A stretch of DNA of 64,000 nt, from contig NZ_VKHR01000010.1 in NCBI RefSeq assembly GCF_009663145.1, positions 3 to 64,002 on the forward strand, in the 5' to 3' direction. The position numbers and the translations under genes were made by a program. This document shows positions 46,274 to 55,496 of this stretch, one piece after another (position 1 is the stretch's first letter; each line of letters starts with the position of its first letter). Origin of the DNA: Shewanella sp. TC10. GTDB taxonomy: Bacteria > Pseudomonadota > Gammaproteobacteria > Enterobacterales > Shewanellaceae. The notes under the pieces are model-generated. The model was not told the DNA's origin, did not search any database, and saw only the letters and a program-made list of their open reading frames with translations.

Positions 46274-47137
46274 ATGACAAATGTATATACGCCACCTAAT
46301 AAGTGGACTATGGAAGAAGAAAACGGTGGCAAGTTTGCAAGTATTAACCGCCCTGATTCAGGTGCAAGGTATGAAAAAACTTTACCTGTAGGAAAGCACG
46401 CACTTCAGCTTTACTCCATGGGCACACCTAACGGGCAAAAAGTCACTATTTTACTTGAAGAGCTATTAGTAGCAGGTGTTGAAGCAGCTGAATATGATGC
46501 ACACTTGATCAGCATTGGTGATAGTGACCAGTTTTCATCTGGCTTTGTCGCTGTAAATCCAAATTCTAAAATTCCCGCATTACTCGATACTTCGCATGAA
46601 ACGCCAATCAATGTATTCGAGTCAGGAGCAATATTGGTTTATCTCGCTGAGAAATTCGGGCATTTTTTACCGACAGATCTAGCATCTCGCACTCAAGTAC
46701 TTAACTGGTTATTTTGGCTTCAAGGCTCTGCACCTTACCTTGGTGGCGGTTTCGGTCACTTCTATGCTTACGCGCCTGAAAAGTTTAAATACCCAATAGA
46801 TAGATTCTCTATGGAAGCCAAACGACAACTCGATGTATTGGATAAGCAACTGGCTAATAACCAATACCTTGCAGGCGACGAGTACAGTATCGCCGATATT
46901 GCAACTTGGCCTTGGTACGGAAATTTAGTACTAGGGAATTTATATGATGCTGCCGAATTTTTAGATGTTGAAAGTTATCCTAACTTACTTCGCTGGGCAA
47001 AAGAGGTAGAGAAACGCCCTGCAGTTGAACGAGGAAGAATAGTCAATCGCTCTTGGGGAGAGGAGTGGGAGCAAGTCCCTAACCGCAATAGTGCCGAAGA
47101 TATCGACAAGGTACTTAATTTAAAGCCCAAAACATAA
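46274..47137 (+). CDS. yghU: glutathione-dependent disulfide-bond oxidoreductase YghU (GST family)
   Basis: The 287-residue product is nearly the length of E. coli YghU (288) and shows its extended N-terminus (YTPPNKWTMEEENGGKFASI), the thioredoxin-fold GST domain (LQLYSMGTPNGQKVTILLEE, NPNSKIPALLD, FESGAILVYLAEKFG) and the helical C-terminal domain (DEYSIADIATWPWYG). YghU binds two glutathiones and has disulfide reductase activity. GAGG at 46263-46266 is the ribosome binding site. A long hairpin follows. Confidence 0.93.
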   Translation: MTNVYTPPNKWTMEEENGGKFASINRPDSGARYEKTLPVGKHALQLYSMGTPNGQKVTILLEELLVAGVEAAEYDAHLISIGDSDQFSSGFVAVNPNSKIPALLDTSHETPINVFESGAILVYLAEKFGHFLPTDLASRTQVLNWLFWLQGSAPYLGGGFGHFYAYAPEKFKYPIDRFSMEAKRQLDVLDKQLANNQYLAGDEYSIADIATWPWYGNLVLGNLYDAAEFLDVESYPNLLRWAKEVEKRPAVERGRIVNRSWGEEWEQVPNRNSAEDIDKVLNLKPKT

Positions 47138-47150
47138 TCTCTAGTATTTC

Positions 47151-47188
47151 AGAGGTAACAAGTACATTTACTCGTTACCTCTTTATTG
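47151..47188 (+). terminator. probable terminator of yghU
   Basis: Perfect 9-bp stem agaggtaac / gttacctct with a 14-nt loop and a short T-rich tail. Confidence 0.55.
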
Positions 47189-47505
47189 TTCAAGCTTCTT
47201 TCCAATGCACAAACAGGTTCACCATTTAACGGGCACGGAACAGTCACGTCTGTCGCTACCCATAACTCCATATCCCTAAGTTGCTCTTCTTTTACTCATT
47301 TTCCTGCTATCCCATTTTACTCTTCAAGTTAAACCGCACTTAAAACCCATAATAATTATCAACTAATAATCACCTTATTTATTGATTTAGTTCCGGTTGA
47401 TTAATTTGAGATTGATTTAACTTATGTAAAACCGCATTGTGAATATCACCTAACATGGTTTAAAGCGAGTGTACGGTACTGATTTAGCTAGAGAAGGAGT
47501 ATCTT
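47189..47505. other. 317-bp intergenic region, nothing recognised
   Basis: AT-rich region upstream of the exported unknown protein. No repeat or promoter is convincing; only the ribosome binding site GAAGGAG before 47506 is clear. Confidence 0.4.
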
Positions 47506-48021
47506 ATGAAGCAATTATCAAACTTAAATTTAGGCTTTAGTGAGTTACTTTCATTCAATAAAAAGACGTCATTAATTACAACCTCTCGTAGGCACTCTTA
47601 TGTTAAGTTACTGATTATATTATGCTCTACTTACTCAGGTAGCATCTATGCAACTACGATTAGTCTTGAACAATATTTAGGTGGTTATAGCACTGAACTT
47701 GCAGGAAAACCTGCACTTACATTTAAATTCACCAGTATAAATAGTGATGATTTTTGCAATATCATCACTACCGAAGAACATATGTTTAGCTCAAATAACC
47801 TCCTAGAAAATATAAACTTAAGTGAAAAAAACTTCTACTTAGATTGTGAAGTGGATAATCAGTTTTATATGCTCTCAAATCATTTCCGTACTTACGCACA
47901 AGTGTTAATAAAGCAGCCAGATACCAATTTCCCGATGTCGATGCATATTGAAGCAAAACTGGTTACGATAAACGGCGAGTACCTTAATGTTATAAGCGGT
48001 GATATATCGCTTAGGAAATAA
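47506..48021 (+). CDS. exported or membrane-anchored protein of unknown function
   Basis: The protein has 171 residues. A long, basic N-terminus (LITTSRRHSYVK) precedes a hydrophobic segment (LLIILCSTYSGSIYA, about 34-49) that could be an uncleaved anchor or a signal peptide with an extended n-region. The mature part is polar with two cysteines (DFCN, LDCEV) that could form a disulfide. I recognise no family. A strong GAAGGAG supports ATG 47506. It is 28 bp before the YjbR-like gene. Confidence 0.7.
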   Translation: MKQLSNLNLGFSELLSFNKKTSLITTSRRHSYVKLLIILCSTYSGSIYATTISLEQYLGGYSTELAGKPALTFKFTSINSDDFCNIITTEEHMFSSNNLLENINLSEKNFYLDCEVDNQFYMLSNHFRTYAQVLIKQPDTNFPMSMHIEAKLVTINGEYLNVISGDISLRK

Positions 48022-48049
48022 TCTAATCAGCTAAATTTTGGAATATATT

Positions 48050-48469
48050 ATGGAGTTTGATCACGTTAGAACTTATTTACTCTCGAAGCCATTCACTACA
48101 GAAAGCTTTCCTTTTGGCGAGGGAACTCATGTATTCAAGGTAAAATCGAAAATGTTTGCTTTAGTTGGCTGGCGTAACGACGCTTTGATGATTAACCTAA
48201 AGTGCGATCCTGATGAATCGTGTGCTTTGCGGGATATTTTTAACTCAATAACCACAGGCTACCATATGGATAAAAAACATTGGATTTCTGTTTACTATCC
48301 AAATAATCTTACCAATCAGAGAATAATCGAAAGTTCTGCTGCAAATAACTCTGCACCAATTAATCTAGTGCCCACAGGCGAGTTAGAAAGAATTATTGAT
48401 AATTCATTTATGTTGGTAGTCAGTAAGATGGCAAAAAAAGAACAAACATCGATATTGCTTCACCTGTAA
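48050..48469 (+). CDS. MmcQ/YjbR family (DUF419) protein
   Basis: The protein has 139 residues. The pattern EFDHVRTYLLSKPFTTESFP, then HVFKVKSKMFALVGW, then LMINLKCDPDES and HMDKKHWISV is the YjbR/MmcQ fold, a double-wing DNA-binding-like domain of unknown role. I use ATG 48050, not 48038, because TTGGA sits before it and the family begins MxxxxVRxYLL. Confidence 0.9.
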   Translation: MEFDHVRTYLLSKPFTTESFPFGEGTHVFKVKSKMFALVGWRNDALMINLKCDPDESCALRDIFNSITTGYHMDKKHWISVYYPNNLTNQRIIESSAANNSAPINLVPTGELERIIDNSFMLVVSKMAKKEQTSILLHL

Positions 48470-48490
48470 TCTAGATTCTTACTTAACTAA

Positions 48491-49165
48491 TTACTTTTCA
48501 GCTAAAAGAGCCATATGAACTAATTTTTCAACCAGCTTATCCTGCTTACTAATAAACTGACAGCCTAATTCAACCCCATTTTCAAATGGTTTTACATTAC
48601 AAATTCTTGCTTCTAATGATATATGCACATCACCTTCACCATTTACGGAGATATTTATGGTCTCACCTTCAATAAGCTCGTCTTGACCTCCTTCACTCGC
48701 TTCAACATGACAACCGCTCAGGGATACATCCGTTATTTGAGCTTTCCAAGGCGTTTCTTTTGCTTTAACGGTTGCTGATAACTCTGTTAATACACGTTTA
48801 GTTGAACGTAAATTATGAATAATCATTTTTTCAGGAAAATTAAGTGCCATCATTCTTGAAGGAGTACTGAGGGTTTGTTTGATTGTTGTTGAAAATGCAA
48901 TAACAGATGCTTCGTGGCCTTCTACTAGCCCTCTTACAACGATTTCATTACCTTGAATAAGGTATTGACCAAAGTGACCTAACTTATTGTTTTCGGGGAA
49001 TTGTACTAATATAAATTGCTCTGGAAGATAGCCTATGAAAGTAGTACCAAAGCGGCCTTTTTGCCCTGCGGGTGTAATAATATCGATATTAACCATTGTC
49101 CCGGCTAGTAAAAACCTGAATTCTTTAGACAGGCCTTCTTTTGTATTTACTTGTTTAGTTGGCAT
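48491..49165 (-). CDS. PilZ-domain cyclic-di-GMP effector (YcgR-like)
   Basis: This 224-residue protein has an N-terminal YcgR-like beta domain (about 1-110) and a C-terminal PilZ domain with both c-di-GMP motifs: RxxxR (Arg120-Arg124, RSTKR) and DxSxxG (Asp146 to Gly151, DVSLSG). Binding of c-di-GMP is therefore expected. The likely role is motility or envelope control. A CBS-domain gene and a GGDEF gene lie just beyond. Confidence 0.9.
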   Translation of the reverse strand: MPTKQVNTKEGLSKEFRFLLAGTMVNIDIITPAGQKGRFGTTFIGYLPEQFILVQFPENNKLGHFGQYLIQGNEIVVRGLVEGHEASVIAFSTTIKQTLSTPSRMMALNFPEKMIIHNLRSTKRVLTELSATVKAKETPWKAQITDVSLSGCHVEASEGGQDELIEGETINISVNGEGDVHISLEARICNVKPFENGVELGCQFISKQDKLVEKLVHMALLAEK

Positions 49166-49411
49166 TTAACTTCCCTATTACAACGGCTGACCAGTGAAAG
49201 ATTAGCATATAATTTAACAATCACAACAACAGCTTAACCTTTATTAAATGTTATTCATCTGCTTGCCTCAATCGTATCGAGAGGTCTATTGTGAATACAC
49301 AAGGTTAAGGTTTTTGATGTTTAACATAAAAGGACGTTGCACCAATTCTGAATAATAGCGGTCGCTACTTTCAGTAACCTCAGCCGTTTACATAGCGTAA
49401 CGGAGCACAAC

Positions 49412-49972
49412 ATGAGAAATTTAGAATTATTTAGCACAGCATCTGTCGATCACTTACTTTGGTCAACTCGCACAGAAGTAACCAATTTAGAGTCTTCAGC
49501 ACTTGATGTTTTTACTGATTTTGATGTTGCTAGGCCGATTGTAGTGGATGCATCGACTACAGCAATTGGCACTGCAATAATTATGGAGCAAACTCATGCT
49601 TACATGCGCTTGGTTGTCGATAAACACAACAAGTTTTTAGGTGTGATTACCCAAAGAGAACTTTCTGATCATAATCTCATGCTTACAGCTAAAAGATTAT
49701 CACTCACCATTGACGAATTATTAGTGACAGAAGTAATGGTGCCAAGAGAAGAGATTCAGGCATTTGATTATCGACAAATTTCTACTGCAAAAGTCAGCGA
49801 CGTAGTCAGGCTTTTACAAGAGAATAATTTACATCATATGTTAGTCATTGATCACGAACTGCATCATATTAGAGGGCTAATTGCAGCCAGTGATTTAGCA
49901 AGAAAACTGAATATGCCGATAGAAATACACCAGCGCCCTTCTTTCAGCCAGATATTCAATCAAGCGCACTAA
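49412..49972 (+). CDS. CBS-domain pair protein
   Basis: The 186-residue protein has two CBS motifs: ARPIVVDASTTAIGTAIIM through FLGVITQREL, and VSDVVRLLQENNLHHMLVID through IRGLIAASDLA. Such stand-alone pairs bind adenine nucleotides and often regulate a partner. GGAG at 49401-49404 supports the ATG. Its last 4 bp overlap the convergent GGDEF gene. Confidence 0.9.
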   Translation: MRNLELFSTASVDHLLWSTRTEVTNLESSALDVFTDFDVARPIVVDASTTAIGTAIIMEQTHAYMRLVVDKHNKFLGVITQRELSDHNLMLTAKRLSLTIDELLVTEVMVPREEIQAFDYRQISTAKVSDVVRLLQENNLHHMLVIDHELHHIRGLIAASDLARKLNMPIEIHQRPSFSQIFNQAH

Positions 49973-50940
49973 TTTGTTACAGCGTTACCGATGCTAGAAT
50001 TAAATGCTATGCATCGGTTTTTACCTGTTTGCTTTGCCTGGTAAAGCGCAGAGTCAGCTTTCTCAATTAACTCTCTAGCTGTAGTCTCTCTTTTAGGAAC
50101 ACAAGAAATGTAGCCTAAGCTTAAGCTGACTGCTTTACTGTCTTTAGGGTGCTTAATCTCAAGTCTTTCAATGCTAAACCTGATATCCTCAGCTAATTGA
50201 GCGACATCCTCATGATTGCCATAGCAAATTATGGCAAACTCTTCCCCTCCATATCGACAAACCACATCAGTAGAGCGGACACAAACATTCGCAATCGCTT
50301 GGGAAATGTTGATAAGACATTGATCGCCTTCATAATGACCTAACATATCGTTATAGGCTTTAAAGCCATCAATGTCGCACATTATCAAGGAAATGAGTTG
50401 CTGTTCTCGGCGCGCAAGATTGATAATAAATTCCAGTTGCGAGTCGAACTCTCTGCGATTATTTAACCCCGTTAAACTATCAAGTTTAGAGAGTTTAAAT
50501 AACTTTGAGCTAGTACGCTCATGCTCTATTAAACCAAATAATAAAACGGCCTGACCGTTAGCGTCTCTGACAACGGCTCTGGCCTTGCTAGTAAAATACA
50601 AAACTTCATTTTGCTTAGCATCGTAATAAGGGAATCGATTATGATATTCGTCAATTGCACCGGATTTTAGCTTTTGATACTCATCGAGGATTTGCTGTGC
50701 TTTTTCAGAATCTTTAAGAGCGATATTTTTGTTGTAGTCACCGGCTATTGGACAGGTTTTGCTTACTGAGTGCTGTTGAAGGTTTGGGTCTAATGAAAAC
50801 ATCTCTTGCATGCTTTCATTGCAATAATAAATATTACAGTCTTGTTGTAAGTCGATAATCCACCAAGAAACGCCTGAAAAATTCAACAGTTCTTGATAAA
50901 GGTTATAGTACTTTTCAATCCGATCGTTAGGAAATGTCAT
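49969..50940 (-). CDS. diguanylate cyclase with PAS domain (GGDEF)
   Basis: The 323-residue protein has a PAS-like sensor (about 18-140: VSWWIIDLQQDCNIYYCNES) then a GGDEF domain with LDSLTGLNNRREF and the active-site GGEEF (231-235). An intact site predicts synthesis of c-di-GMP from two GTP. No RxxD inhibitory site is obvious upstream of GGEEF. No membrane segment is seen, so it is cytosolic. Confidence 0.92.
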   Translation of the reverse strand: MTFPNDRIEKYYNLYQELLNFSGVSWWIIDLQQDCNIYYCNESMQEMFSLDPNLQQHSVSKTCPIAGDYNKNIALKDSEKAQQILDEYQKLKSGAIDEYHNRFPYYDAKQNEVLYFTSKARAVVRDANGQAVLLFGLIEHERTSSKLFKLSKLDSLTGLNNRREFDSQLEFIINLARREQQLISLIMCDIDGFKAYNDMLGHYEGDQCLINISQAIANVCVRSTDVVCRYGGEEFAIICYGNHEDVAQLAEDIRFSIERLEIKHPKDSKAVSLSLGYISCVPKRETTARELIEKADSALYQAKQTGKNRCIAFNSSIGNAVTN

Positions 50941-51119
50941 ATTTAATCAGCCACTTTTTATAAGCTAATTAATTAGTCAATTCAATGACTAACTTTCCCT
51001 TTAGCAAGATGTTTAAATTCTTAAACCTCATCAAGTATAGACCTTATTGAAGATTCTGCCCTTATAGGCTGATCTTGTGGTTTTTTTTAAGCTTTTATCT
51101 TTAAGTAGTAAAGGTTAAT

Positions 51120-51139
51120 GCTATAGTTATAACTATAGC
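51120..51139. promoter_or_regulatory. 20-bp perfect palindrome downstream of the FAH gene
   Basis: gctatagttataactatagc is perfectly self-complementary. It lies 12 bp beyond the stop codon of the FAH gene and about 180 bp upstream of the GGDEF gene start. It could be an operator or a hairpin in RNA; there is no T tract in either direction. Confidence 0.5.
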
Positions 51140-51151
51140 TATAAACGATAA

Positions 51152-51826
51152 TTATTCAGCAAGCCATGATTGAGTCCATAACGGTTCAGCGGTTTTAGTA
51201 TTTGATAATAATTGCTCAAAAGAATCATATTCTATTCCAGTCCATAACTTGACTTCAAAACTTGCCCCTTTAGAGACCTCTCCTACTCCTTTGGGCGTTC
51301 CAGTCATCACAATGTCACCATCTTCTAATGTTAAAAATTCGGCAATGGCGCTTTGTATGTCTGCTACCGAATACATCATCAAATCACTATGCCCTAATTG
51401 TGCTAAAACACCATCAATCGTCAATTGAAAACAAAATTTGTCACTTGAGCTGTCAGATGGCAATTCAATAAACTCACTAAACACCGCTGAACCATTAAAA
51501 GCTTTTGCTCGCTCCCAAGGTAACTGTTTTGCTTTAAGCTTTGACTGAAGTCCTCGTTTGGTTAAATCCAGTCCAATACCGACAGCCGAAAATTGGTTAT
51601 TTTCAACTTTAAAACACAGCTCAGTTTCAAAATGGATGGGCTCTTGATGAAATGAGCTCAAGCTCTCTGAAATAGCAGAGTTCGGCTTAATAAACACCAC
51701 CATATCATCTGGTAATTCATTTCCAAGCTCATGAATGTGATCAACGTAATTCCTGCCGATACAGACAATTTTTGAAGGAATGATTTGCGCTAGGTGTCCA
51801 CGCTGGTTAATGGTTTTTAATGCCAC
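51152..51826 (-). CDS. fumarylacetoacetate hydrolase (FAH) family protein
   Basis: The 224-residue protein shows the FAH fold: IVCIGRNYVDHIHELGNELP, VVFIKPNSAIS, HFETELCFKV (acidic metal ligands), and DGDIVMTGTPKGVGEV. Members act as acylpyruvase, oxaloacetate tautomerase/decarboxylase or HpcE-like isomerases; the substrate here is undetermined. ATG 51826; its promoter region abuts element E2. Confidence 0.88.
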   Translation of the reverse strand: MALKTINQRGHLAQIIPSKIVCIGRNYVDHIHELGNELPDDMVVFIKPNSAISESLSSFHQEPIHFETELCFKVENNQFSAVGIGLDLTKRGLQSKLKAKQLPWERAKAFNGSAVFSEFIELPSDSSSDKFCFQLTIDGVLAQLGHSDLMMYSVADIQSAIAEFLTLEDGDIVMTGTPKGVGEVSKGASFEVKLWTGIEYDSFEQLLSNTKTAEPLWTQSWLAE

Positions 51827-51876
51827 AATAAATCCTTAACTAAGCTTATTTTTTTAATCAAATATATGTCGAATAA

Positions 51877-52145
51877 TTAGGGGCTGTTGTTCTTTGCTGG
51901 TTAAGTTTTGTTCGGAATAAAAGCGTTGTAATCGAGGCGGATGAGTTGATGCCTAGTCATCTAAGCAAAATTCATCCAACAAAGAGTAAAACGCTTTTAG
52001 TCGAACCCTTTGGGCAGCGTTTGTTGGCCATTTTTACTGCGTTATCGACTTTTTATGTAGAATAACTACACCACAAAGTCTCAGCCTTGTATAAATGGCC
52101 AACAATTCGCTGCAAAAACAACCTAGAAAGATCAACAGGCCCTAA
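51877..52145. mobile_element. MITE-like structured element E2, same architecture as 11921-12183
   Basis: This 269-bp non-coding unit has 17-bp terminal inverted repeats (51877-51893 and 52129-52145) matching at 15 of 17, with weaker pairing inward. Stem 1 has arms 51910-51927 and 51990-52006 (gttcg...taaaagcgtt and its complement). Stem 2 has arms about 52017-52034 and 52091-52110 centred on ttgttggccattt / aaatggccaacaa. It encloses ctgcgtt (52037-52043) and the core tatgtagaataacta (52054-52068). No ORF or clear target duplication is visible. The stems share no sequence with those of E1; only gggca, ctgcgtt and the core are common. Confidence 0.72.
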
Positions 52146-52342
52146 TCACTTTCAGAACTAAGTCTTTTGAATGAAACCGACTACACTTTACTAATAATTA
52201 TCAATAACTTTGATGCCTCTTTGGTTTAGCTTAGCTTATTGATTCCCCGAGCTTGAATCAATACCAATGCTCACTTGCAATTTAACAGCTTAAAATAGAA
52301 CAAAAAATAATTAATAATATAATCAGCCTTATGTGGGGAAAT

Positions 52343-54373
52343 ATGGTTCAGCTCACTATAAAACAAAAAATAGCTCTGGGTTTTGGTTCCATCGGTATAC
52401 TTTTAGTTATTGGCAGTAGTTTCTTTTACCGCTCGCTTGCGCATATACAAACTGCAAATACCAATATTGCTACTGTTGCTGTACCTGTTCAAAATTACTC
52501 AAATGAATTACAAGTCACGCTATTACAGCTCGCCAAAACCGGAAGTTTAGCTTTTTCTTTATCAGCGACAAATGAAATCCAAACAAGCTACCAGCAATTT
52601 AAAGCGTTGGAACAAACATATCAGCAGCTCAACCTTCAACTCACAGATAAGGTGAGTCATCGCCCCCAAATGAAAGCCAGTTTAGACACAGCTAACAATG
52701 CTTATCAGCAATACTCTCAGCAATCTAACTCTTTATTTAACGCTAAACTTGCAATTGAAACTACAAGGGCTGCATTCAACGCATTAGAGAGTGAGTTTAT
52801 TACAGCAAGAAACAATGCCAGCAATAACACTATCGATTTGGAAATGTTGCAAGTTCCTAGTGAAGACTTACAGTTATTAGAAGAAGTAACAGGAACAGGA
52901 ATTAGAATTGACGATGCACTCTATACGCTAGGTAACACTATGCTTGAGTTGCCAAGACTAACATCACTAACCGAGCTTAAAAACCACCAGCAGGATGTCG
53001 CGATAATATTAAGTAACATCAGCACCTATGCTGTTTATATTAAACAGCAAGCAGCGACTTTACCTGCCGAGGCACTACTTGAAGATTTAGACAGTCATCT
53101 AGCAAAAATAAATACCTTACTCGCCGAGCCTGCCACACTGTATAGCGCTCAAGAGGCTGTCATTAATCAGCAACTGCTAGCTCAAACCAATTACCTCGCT
53201 TCCAACAAATCCTTTGAAACCAGTAATCAAGCACTTGAGCAAATAGTGACAATGGCGAATGAACGTTTTACCGAATTAATGCAATTAGCCGGCGATGAGG
53301 TGGTTACAGCGCAAACCTTAGCTGTTTCAATGGCGGTTATTTTTATCGTGATGGCTTGTCTAATTTACTTTTTCACTTCAAAAGCCATGCTTGGACCACT
53401 CACCGCGGTCAATCGGGCGCTATCTCGCATAGCCAGTGGCGATCTTTCCAGACGGCTAACTAAACGAAATGAAGATGAGTTTGGCTTGCTAATGGATAAC
53501 ATCAATAAGCTTTCTGATGATTTAGCACTATTACTTAAAAACATTCGTAAAGATGCGATTCTACTTGATAAAGCCGCCACTCAGTCACAAAACCAAGGTC
53601 AACACATTGCCCAATCCGCAGACAATCAAATTCAGCAAATTGAGCAAGCTAAACAACTAGCTGAACACATTCATCACAGCTCAGGCACAGTAAACAACCA
53701 AGTTTATGATGCTGAAGAGCAAATTAAACGCGCTTCAGAGCAAAGTGGTCAAGTTAAAGTTATTGCTAACACCAATCGCGAGCGTATCGAAACCTTATCG
53801 ACAAGTCTTTACGATTCTGTGGGTATTATGTCTTCGCTAAGTAATCACAGTGATAATATTGGCGGGATCCTCGTGACTATTAGCGCTATTGCTGAACAAA
53901 CTAACCTTCTGGCGTTAAATGCTGCGATTGAAGCAGCCAGAGCTGGCGAGCATGGACGAGGCTTTGCAGTGGTTGCCGATGAAGTGCGATCCCTAGCTTC
54001 ACGCACTCAATCATCTACATCAGAAATTCAAACCATGATTAACGCCCTGCAACACGAAACACAAAATGCAGTCGGCGCCATTTCCCAGGGACAACAACAG
54101 GCAAAAGATTGTGTCTCACAAAGCCAAAGTTTAAATGATGCAATTGAGCAAATCGAGCAAGCACTAACAACGATCAGCAGTATGAGTCAGCACATCAGCC
54201 AAGCATCAAATGAACAGCTTAATTATAGTGAAAAAATTGAGGCTACCATGGCTGAAACCACTGAAACAGCACAGCAAAATGCTGCTGAATCCAGCGCGAT
54301 GGCTAAACGAAGTGAAGAGCTAAATCAGCTAGCTCACTCATTAAGTACCTCTGTTGAAAGGTTTAAGCTATAG
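52343..54373 (+). CDS. transmembrane methyl-accepting chemotaxis protein
   Basis: The 676-residue protein has a first transmembrane helix ([19 protein letters not shown]), a long helical periplasmic sensor (about 35-330), a second transmembrane helix ([19 protein letters not shown]), a HAMP domain ([20 protein letters not shown]), and a signalling domain with [23 protein letters not shown] 52343 is chosen over 52331 because GGGGA (52335-52339) lies correctly before it. The ligand is unknown. It is followed by a strong terminator. Confidence 0.92.
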   Translation: MVQLTIKQKIALGFGSIGILLVIGSSFFYRSLAHIQTANTNIATVAVPVQNYSNELQVTLLQLAKTGSLAFSLSATNEIQTSYQQFKALEQTYQQLNLQLTDKVSHRPQMKASLDTANNAYQQYSQQSNSLFNAKLAIETTRAAFNALESEFITARNNASNNTIDLEMLQVPSEDLQLLEEVTGTGIRIDDALYTLGNTMLELPRLTSLTELKNHQQDVAIILSNISTYAVYIKQQAATLPAEALLEDLDSHLAKINTLLAEPATLYSAQEAVINQQLLAQTNYLASNKSFETSNQALEQIVTMANERFTELMQLAGDEVVTAQTLAVSMAVIFIVMACLIYFFTSKAMLGPLTAVNRALSRIASGDLSRRLTKRNEDEFGLLMDNINKLSDDLALLLKNIRKDAILLDKAATQSQNQGQHIAQSADNQIQQIEQAKQLAEHIHHSSGTVNNQVYDAEEQIKRASEQSGQVKVIANTNRERIETLSTSLYDSVGIMSSLSNHSDNIGGILVTISAIAEQTNLLALNAAIEAARAGEHGRGFAVVADEVRSLASRTQSSTSEIQTMINALQHETQNAVGAISQGQQQAKDCVSQSQSLNDAIEQIEQALTTISSMSQHISQASNEQLNYSEKIEATMAETTETAQQNAAESSAMAKRSEELNQLAHSLSTSVERFKL

Positions 54374-54377
54374 CAAT

Positions 54378-54428
54378 AAAAAGTCACAGACTATCGAACA
54401 ACTTACCTGTTCAGCCTGTGACTTTTTG
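54378..54428 (+). terminator. rho-independent terminator after the chemoreceptor gene
   Basis: A 12-bp stem aaaaagtcacag / ctgtgacttttt with a loop of about 25 nt ends in a T tract; it can work on both strands. Confidence 0.8.
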
Positions 54429-54485
54429 TTTATTTTTGTGTTTGTTAACGCTTAACTATTTAAATGCCATATGTGAAAGCCATAA

Positions 54486-55496
54486 TTAAGCATAAGTTGA
54501 GATAAACTCATCTAAATGCTCGTTAGCAATTTCAATATCATCACCAACAAACTGGGCAATATGAAACAGCGCTTCGCCTTCATTTGCCACAGGAATATTG
54601 GTTAGCCCAATAATGATGCCGTCAGTTGGCGAGCGTAATTCTGTCACTTCGCCGCCTAATGGGTTAACAACGTTAGCCAGTAAACATCCTTTGCTGACTC
54701 GGGCACCTATTTTACGTTTAACATTAACTAAGCCGTCCGCTTCACTTCGCAGCCAATAACTGCGGCTTGCATTAATCGAGGCTGTTGGTTTTAGCTTACT
54801 GGCTAACATGCCTAAATACCGCATCACGTTTAACACGCCCGTTAAACCTGACTTGATCGATAAATCACTAAACCTAAGCGCCTCACCTGCTTCATATAAA
54901 ATACAAGCAATGCCTTTTTCATTAGCATATCCACGCATCGAACCTTTTACTGACTTAGAGTCCATAATCACCGGTGCGCCAAATGCGGTAGCCATTGCCA
55001 TCATGACTTCGTCATCAGTATCACAACGGATCTGAGGGAAGTTATCACGATGAATAGCCCCAGTGTGTAAATCTATAATATGAGTCGCTTTTGTTAATAG
55101 CTCACTTGAAAACAAATGAGCTAAGCGACTTGCAAGGGCACCTTTTGCACTTCCAGGAAAACACCGATTTAAATCGCGTCTATCTGGTAAATAACGAGAT
55201 TGATGAATAAATCCAAACACATTAACAATAGGCACAACCATTAAAGTGCCCGTTAATGTTTTGATATTGATTTTATCAATTAATCGTCGGCAAATTTCAA
55301 TGCCGTTAAGTTCATCACCGTGAATTGCGGCGCAAACTAACAACACAGGCCCAGGTTTTTTACTATGAAACACTTCAACATGCAGCTCTAAAGGCGTGTC
55401 GTTATACAATTTTGCTGCGGGCAATTTGATGCTGGCACGACTGCCAGCATCAATACTAAACTCACCAATTGTAAACGCTTCACGCATAGGCGCCAT
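54486..55496 (-). CDS. succinylglutamate desuccinylase/aspartoacylase (AstE/AspA, M14-like) family protein
   Basis: The 336-residue protein has zinc ligands in AAIHGDELNGIEICRRL (His and Glu) and THIIDLHTGAIHRDNFPQIR, then a C-terminal beta domain with ADGLVNVKRKIGARVSKGCL. These deacylase/peptidase-like enzymes are common next to rimK. Its ATG overlaps the rimK stop by one base (TAATG), so the two are translationally coupled. It is the last gene of a three-gene operon. Confidence 0.88.
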   Translation of the reverse strand: MAPMREAFTIGEFSIDAGSRASIKLPAAKLYNDTPLELHVEVFHSKKPGPVLLVCAAIHGDELNGIEICRRLIDKINIKTLTGTLMVVPIVNVFGFIHQSRYLPDRRDLNRCFPGSAKGALASRLAHLFSSELLTKATHIIDLHTGAIHRDNFPQIRCDTDDEVMMAMATAFGAPVIMDSKSVKGSMRGYANEKGIACILYEAGEALRFSDLSIKSGLTGVLNVMRYLGMLASKLKPTASINASRSYWLRSEADGLVNVKRKIGARVSKGCLLANVVNPLGGEVTELRSPTDGIIIGLTNIPVANEGEALFHIAQFVGDDIEIANEHLDEFISTYA

